NCBI RefSeq assembly: GCF_050003625.1
Contig: NC_134401.1
Span: 868,001-932,000 of the forward strand
Direction: 5' to 3'
DNA length: 64,000 nt
Origin: Haematobia irritans
Taxonomy: Eukaryota > Arthropoda > Insecta > Diptera > Muscidae
Shown here: piece by piece, positions 23,931 through 45,309 of the stretch
Layout of the letters: each line of letters starts with the position of its first letter
Position numbering within the stretch: the first letter of the stretch is position 1
The notes under the pieces: model-generated
Told to the model about the DNA's origin: nothing
What the model saw: only the letters and a program-made list of their open reading frames with translations
Database searches by the model: none
Program-made: the position numbers and the translations under genes

Positions 23931-26900
23931 GGCGAAGCGAAAAACGCAAATTAATTGACGATAAGAGCAAAGCCCGTAGAGACTACGCGAGTTGGATGAA
24001 TAGACACGGGGAAAATATAAAACGATGTGGAACAGTGAAATGGTCTCAAGTAGGGTAGTTAGTTAGAAGGGCCGCTGATATCATAACTGGGTACATATAG
24101 TTGAGAGTGCATTTGCGTCTAGTAGGAGCAGCGGATAATTGTTTTGAGGATGAGGAAGAGATCTTGGGGCACAACCTAACCGAATACAAGCTTATGAAAA
24201 TATCAGCCGAAGTGAGATTAACAAACAGCGATTCTTTTCCTGGTAAAAATGTCTGCTTATATTGGGGAATTCCAAATAATGGACATAGGTCCATATGAAC
24301 CATATTCAACGTATATTTCTTTTAGGGATCTTGATCGATCGGTCTAGAGATGCAGCTCGAGGTCCTCAAGAAGTACAGTTTCTATGGAGGCTGATATAAA
24401 TTGTATTCAGCATTTCGCTTCATGGCTCTAAATTACAACTTCTATTGGGTGAAGAAAATTAAATTCGGACTTCAGACTATATGGGCTATATTAAAACATT
24501 AACTAAAGGCCTTAAGAATAACATAAAAAGTAACTTCTATAATCTCAAGACGCACATTAAAGCTACCTAACAATCTATTAGGCGCCGTTAAGAAATCTTC
24601 CCATTTAATATTTTCTTCTACAATTTATTTACTCCAAACGTTATGTGTCACCCAAATGAACACATTTCCCTCGTTCTACACCGAGAATAAAGTTGTGATT
24701 ATCACCAATACGACATCCATCCAAATATCCATTCATTGGTCCATCTATTCAACATCCTCTATTGAATTTTCCTCATTCTTGGAGATGATTTTTTATACCA
24801 GATTCCATCGTCATTGTTGCTCACAAACATTTTGGAAAAGCGCATGTGACACATTCGAATACACATACACAGTCACACACCAATATATACATGCTTCAAC
24901 AACCGCACAAGTTAAATGTCCTCTGTTATATCCCATTGCTATATTGAAACTTTTAACGATGAACCAAACGTTGGTTGGAAGAGTAATGGTTGGGGATTAT
25001 AGGTAGGGAAATCTTTACCCATCTCCACCAATCGATGAAACAACAACAAAACGAAACAAAAAAACAACACAAATGTAACCGTGTGAGCATATAACTCTTG
25101 TATGAGCTCTTCCAAATACATAGAATTTCCATACGCGTAAATACGTCTACGAGCGTCATGCATTCCAATCCATACCGACTCCCACAATCAAACACCCACC
25201 CATTCGTACAGTTTTTCTTTCATCTTGGGATTTTCAAGAAATGATTTTCTCTGCCCCCACCCCCCACCCCCCCACTTGGAAAACAAATTTTCCTCATTCA
25301 CTCATTTTGGCCTGCGATAATCGCCACCACATACATGCTGTAGTACATAAACAAAAACGCGCATTTATATATGACTACGATGACTTGCTCTCCCCTTCCG
25401 GTAGCTGCCACATATCCGTTGCCCATACTCCAAACCTCCCCACAAGCCCTTGCTTAATATACTCTCTCGCACACACAGACACACGCGAGCAAAAAGTACT
25501 CTTGCATAGAGTGTGAAAAAGAGATAGCCATAGCGGCTATGGTGATGCCGAGAAAATTTTTTTTCGCTGTCTGCTGCGTAAGTTTTTCCCCATTTGTATT
25601 GGTGGGTGCTCTTCTCACGGTGGGTACTTTTTTCCTTAGGTTGGAATTCTGTCGTGTGTTTACATTTGAGTGGGAGTTGGTTTTTTCTCTCTCGCAGCGA
25701 TGGAGGAGTAAAAAATTTGGCGTTTCCCTGAAAATGCGCATTTTCCTTCATGTGGCTCTTTTTTCACTCAAATGTCTACATTTTCCCCATACCCTTTCGG
25801 GCACACAGTTCACCCCTTCACGATTCATTTTTTAGCCAATTTTCTTAGCCTGTTGGGTGTTGTCTGGAACTTTGCTAGGGCAGTGGCAGCGGTCGCATTG
25901 GACTTCATATCATTAATTTACGCGTATTTTACTCAATGCATAAAGGAACGGTGTTGTCTCTGAATGGAGATCCTTGGCATGAGACGGTGTTGCTGTTTGT
26001 CATATTTTCGTTAAATGAAAACTTTCACTTACTCGTTTTCTTTTTGTTTTTGTGGTTCGAACGTCAAAGAACATATTACTCAATTCTTAAAGATGGGTCG
26101 GGGATTCGTCCTCCCCACCCACTCACCCCTTTAACAAGCGATTGTCTGCGATATTTTGTGTTACCTCCCTCCCTCCAAATAGGGTAGCCCGTGGCAATTG
26201 TTAGTTGTTGTCTTTGTGTGTATCATTCATTCATTCCTTGCGTAATTATAATGAGTTTTCTTCGAACAATACGAGTACCTCCAGCCGGTTAGGACAAACA
26301 AGCAGATGGTGAATGGTTTAGCGTAAGAGAACATGTTGGTTGAAATATCAAAATATATCATATTCTTGGACTCTACATAGATGTGAATCGGCTTGAAGGA
26401 AGTGGTCCATTACATGAATCTCGGGAGTATATTTAAATACTTGGTCGATTTTCAAAAATATAAAAACTCAATTTGGAAGAATACTTCTCGTATGTAATTT
26501 ATAAGAAGTTAGTATATAAGACCCAAATTGAATCATCTCCTCCCGCCTGATCGATACTAAAGCCTATGTAAATTCGAATTAGCCAGCGATGTATAGTTAG
26601 ATTTGTGCAGTATCAATTCCCTTCATATCCAATAAGTTCGAATAATTTGCGGATTGCAAAATGTCGACTTCAACTTTTCGCCCCTTTTTTTTAAATGAAA
26701 TGGAATGTTTTTCACCATTGCCACAAACGAACGCAATGCGGTTTCTGCTAATGTAATCAATGAGAGAAAAAGTCCAAACCACCCAAAATCTGGAGATCGA
26801 TTTCCGGTTTTCTTTGTCCTTGAGCGATCCCTTGCAGAACTGATTTAGTGATATCGTCGTCGTTTACATTTTTACATGAGAAGTTAAGTCAAATTGAGAA

Positions 26901-27083
26901 CCTCTATTGCTTTTGAAACAGTTTATGTAAATTTGCCGAAAAAGCTCTAAGTAGATTTTTAGCTAAGGAACCATTTTTACTGGGGATGTTGAAAGATTAA
27001 AGTTAGCAGTGATCATATAAAATTAGAACGGGATCAGATTATTTAAAAAAAAAACTCGTCCAAACTTTAGACGAATCCGAATC
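23931..27083. other. Intergenic, no gene recognised
   Basis: Mostly unique-looking sequence. There is a C-rich tract near 25253-25276, and the 25200-26200 part has higher GC and CA/TG content with overlapping open frames on both strands (up to 128 codons). None shows a domain, a splice-linked partner or coding character strong enough to call. Confidence 0.5.
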
Positions 27084-27603
27084 TACACTCAAAAAAAAGT
27101 GAACTCTCTATTTCACTAAAGCCAATTTAACTTTATATTAGTTCATAGAATCATTATGTTTGGAAAAAGTTTACTTTACTCAAATAATTTTTTGCGTACG
27201 TTAGTTAAATGAACTAAAAAACAGGAAAAAATTATACAAAAATAAAGCATAAAGGTTTCCTAATTTCGTATTTCTCACAAAATAGTTCATTATTTCTTTA
27301 AATTTGTAAATTTTACCAAAAATGTGTCCATCATGAACTTCGTATGGCACTAAAGACATTCTTGCAATTTTGAACTCCAAGATTTCTCTTAAAACTACAA
27401 AATTTTCTTTAACAAGTGCAAAAACTTAGTTATGTCTAATAAATTTTCTTGAATTTGTCGAAAAATATTTACTTATTTTTACCATATCGGAGTGATGCCA
27501 GCGCTTGTAATACTGTTTAGTTAAAATTTTCTAAAAAAATCAAAATTTTCTAAAATTAATCGAAAGTTATCTTTCCTGGTGGGTTCACTGTTTTTTCAGT
27601 GTA
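27084..27603. mobile_element. TACACT-ended MITE, 520 bp
   Basis: The left end TACACTCAAAAAAAAGTGAA and right end TTCACTGTTTTTTCAGTGTA form inverted repeats of about 20 bp with few mismatches. The interior is AT-rich and non-coding, with repeated AAATTTTCTTA-like words. The flanking TA could be the target duplication. Confidence 0.75.
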
Positions 27604-29833
27604 TAGATCGGGTGTCTAGTTCAGGTTTTGGTAATCAATTTTAACTATGGGAAATGACACTAATCATTAAACTGCTGCAATGGTGCAAAAACGCTAGAAT
27701 ACGGAAGATCGTGCGTTCAATGGTAAATAACAAAAAATACAACGTTGATTAAATCATTCAAAACTACAGACGACAATTCTGAAAATTGCAACCACTGCAT
27801 TTTCCTTCTCAATGACTCCAAAATGAATTAGGCTGCGGTCAGTTGAAATAAAAATTGAATTTTTCATTATTTCAATATTATTGATTTTCATCATTTAAAT
27901 ATTTAGCAAATCGAATTTTTGGAATGTTAGGAAAATTTAAATTTTTACAATTATAGAAAAGACCTGTAAAAAATACCATACCAGTTGAAGAGAATAGGAG
28001 AAGACCTTTGCAAAACACCATATTGAAGTGCATAATATGAAGACCTTTTTCGGAGCCACAAAAATTATAATTGGCAAGATCAGAGAATACAGAACATGGG
28101 GAATAAAACAAATTCTATATATAATGTTAGATGTCTAGTTTTATATCAGTTGATTTGTCCATTTTGATGACAAAAGACGAAATCGAATCTGAGGATTCAT
28201 CTTCAATTATGTATCAAAGATATAATAATCATATAGGCGATTTTGATTTCTCAAAAGTTGTCTTTCTTACTTTGAGATTTCCTTTTCTGTAAGTTTTACA
28301 AAATATCTTTTCAACAACTGCAAAGTATTCTATTGGAATTTAATAGGCTTTTCATAATTTCCTGCATATATTACAAATTAATTTTTTAACTAATTTGTAA
28401 TAGATATGAATCTGTATCGAAACAATTTCTTCCAGTTTATTGGTTTCAATGAAACAATTCGTAGTATATATGTAAAACTTCATTAGCCCAAAATTCTAAT
28501 GTTTTTTTGTTCAGCAACACAAACCAAGTCAAACTCATTAAACGCAAATTTCCCAACCTATTCAGTAAGGTTTCATCTCTTAAAAGTAAAGCTTTACCAA
28601 AAACAATAATCATTCTCGCTGGAGGGCATTAAAACTTCGACCAAAGGAGCACAATACCCAACACCAACACGCTAAAATCTCGCCATCTTCATTTACCCAG
28701 CCAAGTCATGCAGTGTATTCATTAATATTGTTTCCAACGAAATTCTTTAATTTTGTCAGACTTCGTCTTTGCCAATGATGGGAGAAATGTCTTCCCGCAC
28801 TATTCAAAAAACTGCTCAGAAAAAAAAGACGGCAATTCATTTGGGTTTCTGTAGAGTTTTTACAAAAAAAAATACAAAACGAAAATATCTTCCAGTGTTA
28901 CCATATTTCGTAAATGCTTCCATTCAATTTCACGTTTGGAGCTTAAAGATCCTGGACATGGTTGTGATAGTGGTTATCCTGGCAAAAGTAATTCTGTATC
29001 CCCATGAATACATGGGGGGTTGGTTGTGGTGTCCTGTCACTTGTGTAATTTTTTATTATTGTTGTCCATGTCTGTCCTTCGTTTCGTTGTCTTAAAGATG
29101 AAATTTGAGCTATGAAGCAAAGTGAACTGGGAAAGGCTAGAAACATAAACAGCAGCAGTTATAAGCAAATATTACTAGATGGTTGATGGGGAAACTGTTT
29201 GCATTTCTTATGAAATCCAAATAATGAATAAATATCATCCGAGAGAAAAAAGGAAGGGCGTCCTTATAGAGTCTTAAAAGTTGTTTTCTTTGTCCATGGG
29301 ATTTGATTCTGTTTTCAGTAAAAATTCTTGCTTAATTTCCTGTGGTGAATAAATTAAAGATTCTTTGATCTCTTACATGAGACAAAAGGGTTAGTATTAT
29401 ATCTTAGTTTTTTTGTTTAATATCTTAGTATAACTTAATGATATTTTATTACAACTGAAGTCTACATTAGAACATACTTTTTTAGTATAATTGAAAATGG
29501 GTTTAATTATTTCTTATTTGCTGAATAGAGAGGATATGAAAGTATTAAAAATATAGCCGGATGCTGAAAAGATCAGCGTTTTTGTTTTCTATTATTCTCT
29601 TCTTTTCTTATCGATACAGAATCGCCTGCTCAGCGTGATTATAGTCCGTCCGTTTATCCACTTTTTGTTGGTTAGATATGGGTCGAAATTTTGCACCCTG
29701 TTCAATTTCCATACCCGAGTAAAAATTGAGATATACAATTTTATATGATATGAGTAGATCCGAAAAATGGTAAGATCTAATCATATCTCAATATTGACCT
29801 AGACCTAATGTCTTAGATATAATTCTATATATC
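27604..29833. other. Intergenic, no gene recognised
   Basis: AT-rich sequence with small hairpins. ATTACAAATTA (28370-28380) and TAATTTGTAAT (28391-28401) form a perfect 11-bp stem, and ATTGAGATAT near 29727 pairs with ATATCTCAAT near 29795. No gene is recognised. Confidence 0.5.
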
Positions 29834-30788
29834 CCTACACCCTCAAAAAAATCGGTTTTGTAACATATACCCCAAACACATTTTGCTTCAAGGATATATA
29901 TTTTCAGGATTGGTCCAAACAAACTATTGTTTGTATTATTCAAACATATTATGTTTCACCGTACACTGGTAGAAAAAATTTTAATGAAATTTTGTTTGTG
30001 TTGATATATTTTTAAGGCGCCAATTGGTTACTTCCATTATTTTACTTGCAGCATTCTCTCTAGGTCTTTCATTCTAAACACATATATGTTTATAGGATAA
30101 TGCTAAATTAATATATGTTTGCATCTGAGCATTTTATATTTACAAACATTTTATGTCCCAAACAGAATATGATCTCAAAATGTTAGAACATAGTATGTTC
30201 ACCCAGAGAAGGAATATGATCACCTCAAACATGTTTTAAGAGCAAAATGTTATTTTTGGGTGGTGACCATGTAACATGGTTTTCATAACCATGTTATTTT
30301 CTCGGAAATCATGTATCTGATTTCGGCAAGCAAGTTATATTTGACGAGAAAGTAACATTTTAGTGACAAACATGTTACATGGTCACCATACAAAAATAAC
30401 ATTTTGCTCTTGAAGCATGTTTGAGGTGATCATATTCCTTCTCTGCGTGTTTAGGACATAAAATGTTTGTAAATATAATATGCTTGGATGCAAACATATA
30501 TTAATTTAGAAATAGCCTATAGACATATATGTGTTTAGAAAGAGAGACCTAGAGAGTATGCTGCAAGTAAAAAAAAAATGGAAGTAACTAATTGGCGCCT
30601 TAAAAATATATATACACGAAGAAAATTTCATTAAAATTTTTTTCTACCAGTGTATGCCTAAGGTGAAACATAATATGTTTGAACAATACAAACAATATTT
30701 TGTATGGACAAATACTGAATATATATATGCTTGAAGCAAAATGTGTTTGGGGTATATGTTACAGAAGCGACTTTTTTGAGGGTGTAGG
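29834..30788. mobile_element. Large palindromic element (about 955 bp) split by a second foldback
   Basis: Starts CCTACACCCTCAAAAAAATC and ends with the complement, GACTTTTTTGAGGGTGTAGG. Arms of about 320-335 bp (29834-30156 and 30453-30788) are inverted copies, sharing for example ACCCCAAACACATTTTGCTT, TAATTGGCGCC-type and CATTTTATGTCC blocks. It is non-coding. Its centre is occupied by a separate foldback element at 30200-30449. It is an inactive or transposase-dependent foldback. No clear target duplication is seen. Confidence 0.8.
30200..30449. mobile_element. CACCCAGAGAAGG foldback element, copy B (nested)
   Basis: The best-preserved member. Its first about 80 bp (CACCCAGAGAAGGAATATG onward) are complementary to the last about 80 bp with only a handful of mismatches, and pairing continues inward. 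It sits in the middle of the larger palindrome at 29834-30788. Stand-alone copies elsewhere in the window show it is an independent element that inserted there. Confidence 0.85.
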
Positions 30789-33711
30789 TAGCTTTAATTC
30801 AAATTATTCAAATTAGGGGGAAATGTAGGATGTTTTGCAAAGATATTGTCACTTCACAGACGTTTTTTAATCGATAGAAAAAATATTTCTTTCTTTTATC
30901 TATACCTTTAATATTATGCTCAGTTATATGTCATGGACTATTTTTGTAGGCCATCAGATTTAGCTATACAACTGATATGTACGATCCAATTTTGAGAAAT
31001 ATGGCAATGAAATAATCAATTTGTAACAAATCCTTTTCAAATTGGGCAAAATTTGTATAACACCTCGAATTATTCACATTTGTCCACTAAAGTTTGGATA
31101 GGATATCGTATGATCCCATGATATCCTATCCCAAATTCATTTTGAATTTTGATTTTTTTTTTAAATAAATTTTATATACTATTGCAATATTCTTTATGGA
31201 AATTGGCTATGTTGGAAAATTTACCGACGGAGTTTGTGATAATAAAATTCCATATGAGAAAGTAAAAACATAAATACGTAATCGTTTTCACTCGTCTTCA
31301 TCGTTCTCCATTCGCATATCTCCACATACGTTAGGACACACACACGTACGCACATACACATATCTATTTATCAATTTAAAACTAAATATTATGTATTGAG
31401 AAAAGCTGGAAAAGGCGACAGCAACACAAAAAGAAAAACGACGTAATATCGTCTAAACAACGCGCACAATCCGATATGGGAAAAAAAGACACACGTTTGT
31501 TTTTTTTTCCTTCTTTCGGGATTCTAATTCTCATACTCGTATTCGAAAAACACACATATACAAAACACACACGCACAAACTCACCCACATATTCCTATTA
31601 CATACACTATGTATATCTGGACATTGACGTCTTTGCATGGGAAAAATAAACCAATCGCATAAAGTATGCCCTCTATAGGGACACTCCTCATACGAGATAG
31701 CACGCGGGTATGAACTAAACCCGTGCCCAAAACAAACACACGATGTCACGACTTCGACAGCAATCAGTCCTAGCGGATAAAAGGATAACGTTTCCTTAAA
31801 TATCACTACACTACAATTGATGTGATACGAACGATTGGTGATTTATAATCAATTTCATCGAAGCTCACTTTTCACTGTCCATTCTTCGCCAATGGCCGGC
31901 AAACTGCCCGAGCAAAAATTTATCCGCATTGTAATGATTGCCATCTGTTGTGTCCACTTAGTTAAAACTGAAGTGAAAAGTTCTGACCATTTGCCACGCT
32001 TTTTTGCCTCTACGTTGCTTGGATTTGTTCTTTTCTTTCAGCTTTTTTCAGTTTGGTGCTGGTTTTTTTTTTTCGTTTTCTTTGTTCTTCCTCTATTATT
32101 TACTGTGCCATAGAGAAGGCTCCTTATTCCCAGCTTTGTGTCCTTGCCTCCGTCATTGTAGTAGTGGTCGTACTCATCAAACACTTAGTTTGGTCATAAT
32201 GTTTGGTATGCATGGCACACAAAGCCCACCGCATACCGACCAAACGAAGAAGCCAGTCAAAGGACATTCGGCCATTGTTTCGAGGATAGTTGGTGATTTT
32301 TATTAAATTTTTCTTGGTCACTTTAAAGATTGGACGTAATTTGAAGATTTTCCTTGCACTCAGGTTTTTAAAACACCCAACATCCGACCATTCGCATATA
32401 TTTCAATTTGGTAAAATTCCCCATAATCCTTTATCTCAACCCTTTTTCATTGGATATCTCTGTATTGGAGCGGCAATGCCCTCTTTTTTCTAACATCGAC
32501 GTTTTATGTTTTTTTTTCTGTTTCGTTAGTTGAATTAGATAGCAAGAAAAAACTAAGAAATTGCTTGTCAGGAGAAAAGGGAGACAGACATGCGCATTCT
32601 CTAGGTGTTTGGAGAGTAAAAAATCTATTCCCTTGAATAAAAAACTTACTCTCGAGATGCAAAAACTATAAGAAAATGCTTGTTGCATGGATACAAATTT
32701 ATTTGCCATATGACCTTTAGCAGCAGGCTATACCAAAAACTGACAACAAAAAAAGGATTAGAAATAACAATGAACTCTTAATATGGGGTGTAAAATATGA
32801 AAACCTATACCTCTATATGAAATGACAAAGTAAATCACAGATCGTATTCGTTCAAGTGAAAAGAAGAAAAAAAAATCATTTGCATAATATTTCAATTTTT
32901 ATTTAAGATTTTTTTACGATTTTCTGTAACCCTCAGTCTCTCACTCACATTTTTTTGTTGAGCGATGAAAAATTTGCATAAATTTCGAATAACGAACTGC
33001 ATGTGTCAGTGCATTTTGTGTCAAAGGATAACGTGACATGCTGCGCGCACAGCTCATTGATCACTGTTCACATACAACACCATAACACTGTAGCCACCAC
33101 CATCAGTGAATAATCAGGACCAAGGTGTAAAATCTCATGCGTGGAAATCACTTCGATCTTGGGGTTTGTATATGTCTGCATGTGCGAGTTCAGATATGGG
33201 ACTATCGAAGCTGTTTTCAACTTTTTTTTTTGTTTTGAGCAATAATTTGCATATGAAAGGCGAAAAGCGTCACATGCGCATAAGAGAATCCCAAACAAAT
33301 GCCCTCCGCCGAGGACATGTGTACGAGAGTTTGTGCGCTCTTTATTTGATAGATTTGCATAATCGTTGGCTTCATTAATTCTCATTTCCGAGAATGATCA
33401 TAGACCACTTCCATTTCCTGCTTAGGTATTGGTTGAAAGCTGCAGAAAAACCATATGTGTTCCCTTGCTGATTTCCATATTTGTGAAATTAAAAAAAAAA
33501 CTTTAATTGGTATTCATTACACTGGAGTATGTTTTTTTTTTTTAATTTTGTTTTAAAACAACGAACAAAATATAAATAAAAATTAAGAAGTGCTCTTTGA
33601 TTTCTGAATTAAAGATTTTTTGTTGACAATTTTCGGACATGTTTTGAAAAATTAATTTCCTCCCTAACGTAATACCTTCCAACACAGGCTTGTACAGTTT
33701 ATAAAGGGTGA
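30789..33711. other. Intergenic, no gene recognised
   Basis: Non-coding. A strong hairpin at about 31093-31135 has arms GGATAGGATATC (31096-31107) and GATATCCTATCC (31120-31131). (CA)n/(TACA)n-type words run at about 31330-31620. Frames up to about 105 codons overlap on both strands and are not called. Confidence 0.5.
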
Positions 33712-33713
33712 TT

Positions 33714-34555
33714 CTTTTTAGGTTAGGATTTTCATGCATTAGTATTTGACAGATCACGTGGGATTTCAGACATGGTGTCAAAGAGAAAGATGCTCAGTAT
33801 GCTTTGACATTTCATCATGAATAGACTTACGATCTGCCACAACGTCGAATTTTCAGTGAATGGGCCCTAGAAAAGTTGGCAGAAAATCCGCTTTTTTATC
33901 GACAAATTTTGTTCAGCGATGAGGCTCATTTCTGGTTGAATGGCTACGTAAATAAGCAAAATTGCCGCATTTGGAGTGAAGAGCAACCAGAAGCCGTTCA
34001 AGAACTGCCCATGCATCCCGAAAAATGCACTGTTTGGTGTGGTTTGTACGCTGGTGGAATCATTGGACCGTATTTTTTCAAAGATGCTGTTGGACGCAAC
34101 GTTACGGTGAATGGCGATCGCTATCGTTCGATGCTAACAAACGTTTTGTTGCCAAAAATGGAAGAACTGAACTTGGTTGACATGTGGTTTCAACAAGATG
34201 GCGCTACATGCCACACAGCTCGCGATTCTATGGCCATTTTGAGGGAAAACTTCGGAGAGCAATTCATCTCAAGAAATGGACCGGTAAGTTGGCCACCAAG
34301 ATCATGCGATTTGACGCCTTTAGACTATTTTTTGTGGGGCTACGTCAAGTCTAAAGTCTACAGAAATAAGCCAGCAACTATTCCAGCTTTGGAAGACAAC
34401 ATTTCCGAAGAAATTCGGGCTATTCCGGCCGAAATGCTCGAAAAAGTTGCCCAAAATTGGACTTTCCGAATTTCAAATAAAGAACCGATGAGATTTTGCA
34501 AATTTTATGCGTTTTTTTTTTTTTAAAGTTATCAAGCTCTTAACAAATCACCCTT
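33714..34555 (+). mobile_element. Internally deleted mariner-like transposon (DD41D type)
   Basis: The termini AAGGGTGATT (33714) and AATCACCCTT (ending 34555) are inverted repeats flanked by TA on both sides (33712-33713 and 34556-34557), the hallmark of Tc1/mariner elements. The element encloses the catalytic half of a transposase (see the pseudogene entry). A large deletion removed the N-terminal half, so it cannot move by itself but keeps both ends and could be mobilised in trans. Confidence 0.9.
33817..34526 (+). pseudogene. Mariner transposase remnant, N-terminal half deleted
   Basis: The open frame from about 33831 to 34526 encodes the C-terminal catalytic region of a mariner-family transposase. 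It shows FSDEAHF (first catalytic Asp), QQDGATCHTA (second Asp) and CDLTPLDYFLWG (third Asp, in PLD). Counting from the second to the third Asp gives 41 intervening residues, so DD41D, the spacing reported for the rosa group of mariners. The presumptive start ATG at 33817 opens a different frame that stops at TAG about 17 codons later. The DNA-binding helix-turn-helix half is absent because of a deletion joining the start region to the catalytic part near 33829. The last residues run into a poly-T tract. It is non-functional as a protein. Confidence 0.88.
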
Positions 34556-34557
34556 TA

Positions 34558-34830
34558 CTTTTGAACTTTTTGGCTCTTTTTAAATAAAAAGTGGCATTTT
34601 TCTCCTGTGACGTATTTTATACGTTTTCCACCTTATTATATAGACTCATCTTTTAAAGGCTGAGCTCAACATCATAAGCGTCTTTAATGATTTTGCAAAT
34701 TTTTTTTATATGGAAGGCGGTCATCCTAAATATTTTATAAGGGTCATGTGGGATTAAACTTTTGAGAGGTTATGGACACTGCAGTCATAAAAAATTAAAT
34801 ACACATTTTTTGAAAATCAGTGCATACTCA
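34558..34830. other. Short intergenic spacer
   Basis: Non-coding AT-rich sequence between the mariner remnant and the next foldback element. Nothing is recognised in it. Confidence 0.5.
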
Positions 34831-35047
34831 TACACCCAGAGAAGGAATATGATCACCTCAAACATGTTTTAAGAGCACGATGTCGTTTTTACACGGTGAA
34901 CATATAACATGTTTGTCACAATCATGTTATGTTTTCGAAAATTATGTATCTGATTTCGGCAACAAACAAAAATGTTCGGTGTTCACCGTCCAAAAATAAT
35001 ATTTAACCAGTTTGGTTTGGGGTGATCATATGCCTTCTCTGGGTGTA
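34831..35047. mobile_element. CACCCAGAGAAGG foldback element, copy C
   Basis: The left end TACACCCAGAGAAGGAATAT and right end GCCTTCTCTGGGTGTA are inverted repeats. The interior is shortened relative to copy B. It is followed without a gap by a diverged relative at 35048-35254. Confidence 0.8.
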
Positions 35048-35254
35048 CAAACGAGAGGAACTTTTACACATAAAAGAAAAATCTTATTTTTGGATGGGGA
35101 ACATGTAGCATATTTGTCGCAAGCATATTATTTTCTCAGCATTTTGTTACTGATTTCCACAGTCAAGTATATGTTTGGCGTAAAAACAACATTTTTGCGA
35201 CAAAACTGTTCCATGTTCCCCATCTAAAAATAATATTGTGCTCTTGAAACAAGA
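35048..35254. mobile_element. Diverged foldback relative adjoining copy C
   Basis: It has the same block order as the family (CTTATTTTTGGATGGGGAAC, ACATGTAGCATATTTGTCGC, TTATTTTCTC, CTGATTTCC, TGTTCCATGTTCCCCATC, TAAAAATAATATTGTGCTCT). Both termini are eroded. It forms a tandem pair with copy C. Confidence 0.6.
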
Positions 35255-44803
<9,549 letters not shown>

Positions 44804-45309
44804 ACTTTACATCACAACTCTGACTGTGACTGTGCAGGGAAGAAAGATAAATATACGTGGCAAGGACCAAACAATTGTCGCTTATTTTCGACAAGGAAAG
44901 ATACGGAATACACAACGACTACCGCAATGATGAGTTGGCTGCTGCAATAAGACAAAATTAAAACAAAACTCAAGGAAAGGAAAAAGGACAAACTCCTTTC
45001 TCACCAGCCAAAGCAACCATCATCTATTCATCCATTCTACATACATTCCATAGAATACCACCACGTGATTTCTTTCAGTTTTTTACTTCACCAAAGTAAA
45101 TCGCCTTTGAAAAGGAAAAACGGCAACAAGAAAATAACCTTCAAAATAATTCAAAACTCACGTGAGTCTACCGCCTAAGTGTTAGTGAGTGTCGGTGTGT
45201 ATGTCTCGCTGACAGACAAACGAAGGACGACGGCGACAAAAAATAAGTAGAAGAAGACCAGACGATAGCAGCGGAACATAACGGCAAGCAAAAGAAGATT
45301 GCCTGTTAA
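44804..45309 (+). other. lov: 5' untranslated part of the first coding exon (lov)
   Basis: A long pyrimidine tract ending TTCTTATTCTTGCAG immediately precedes 44804, a strong splice-acceptor signature. The sequence then loses coding potential until the ATG at 45310. I infer that this is leader sequence spliced to an upstream non-coding exon not identified here. Two short upstream open frames occur: ATG at 44927 (seven codons, TAA at 44948-44950) and ATG at 45201 (three codons, TGA at 45210-45212). An alternative is a promoter within this stretch. Confidence 0.6.
44927..44950 (+). promoter_or_regulatory. Upstream open reading frame in the lov leader
   Basis: ATGATG start followed by five codons and TAA. 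If the leader is transcribed as proposed, ribosomes would meet this before the main ATG. It could damp translation. Inference only. Confidence 0.35.
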
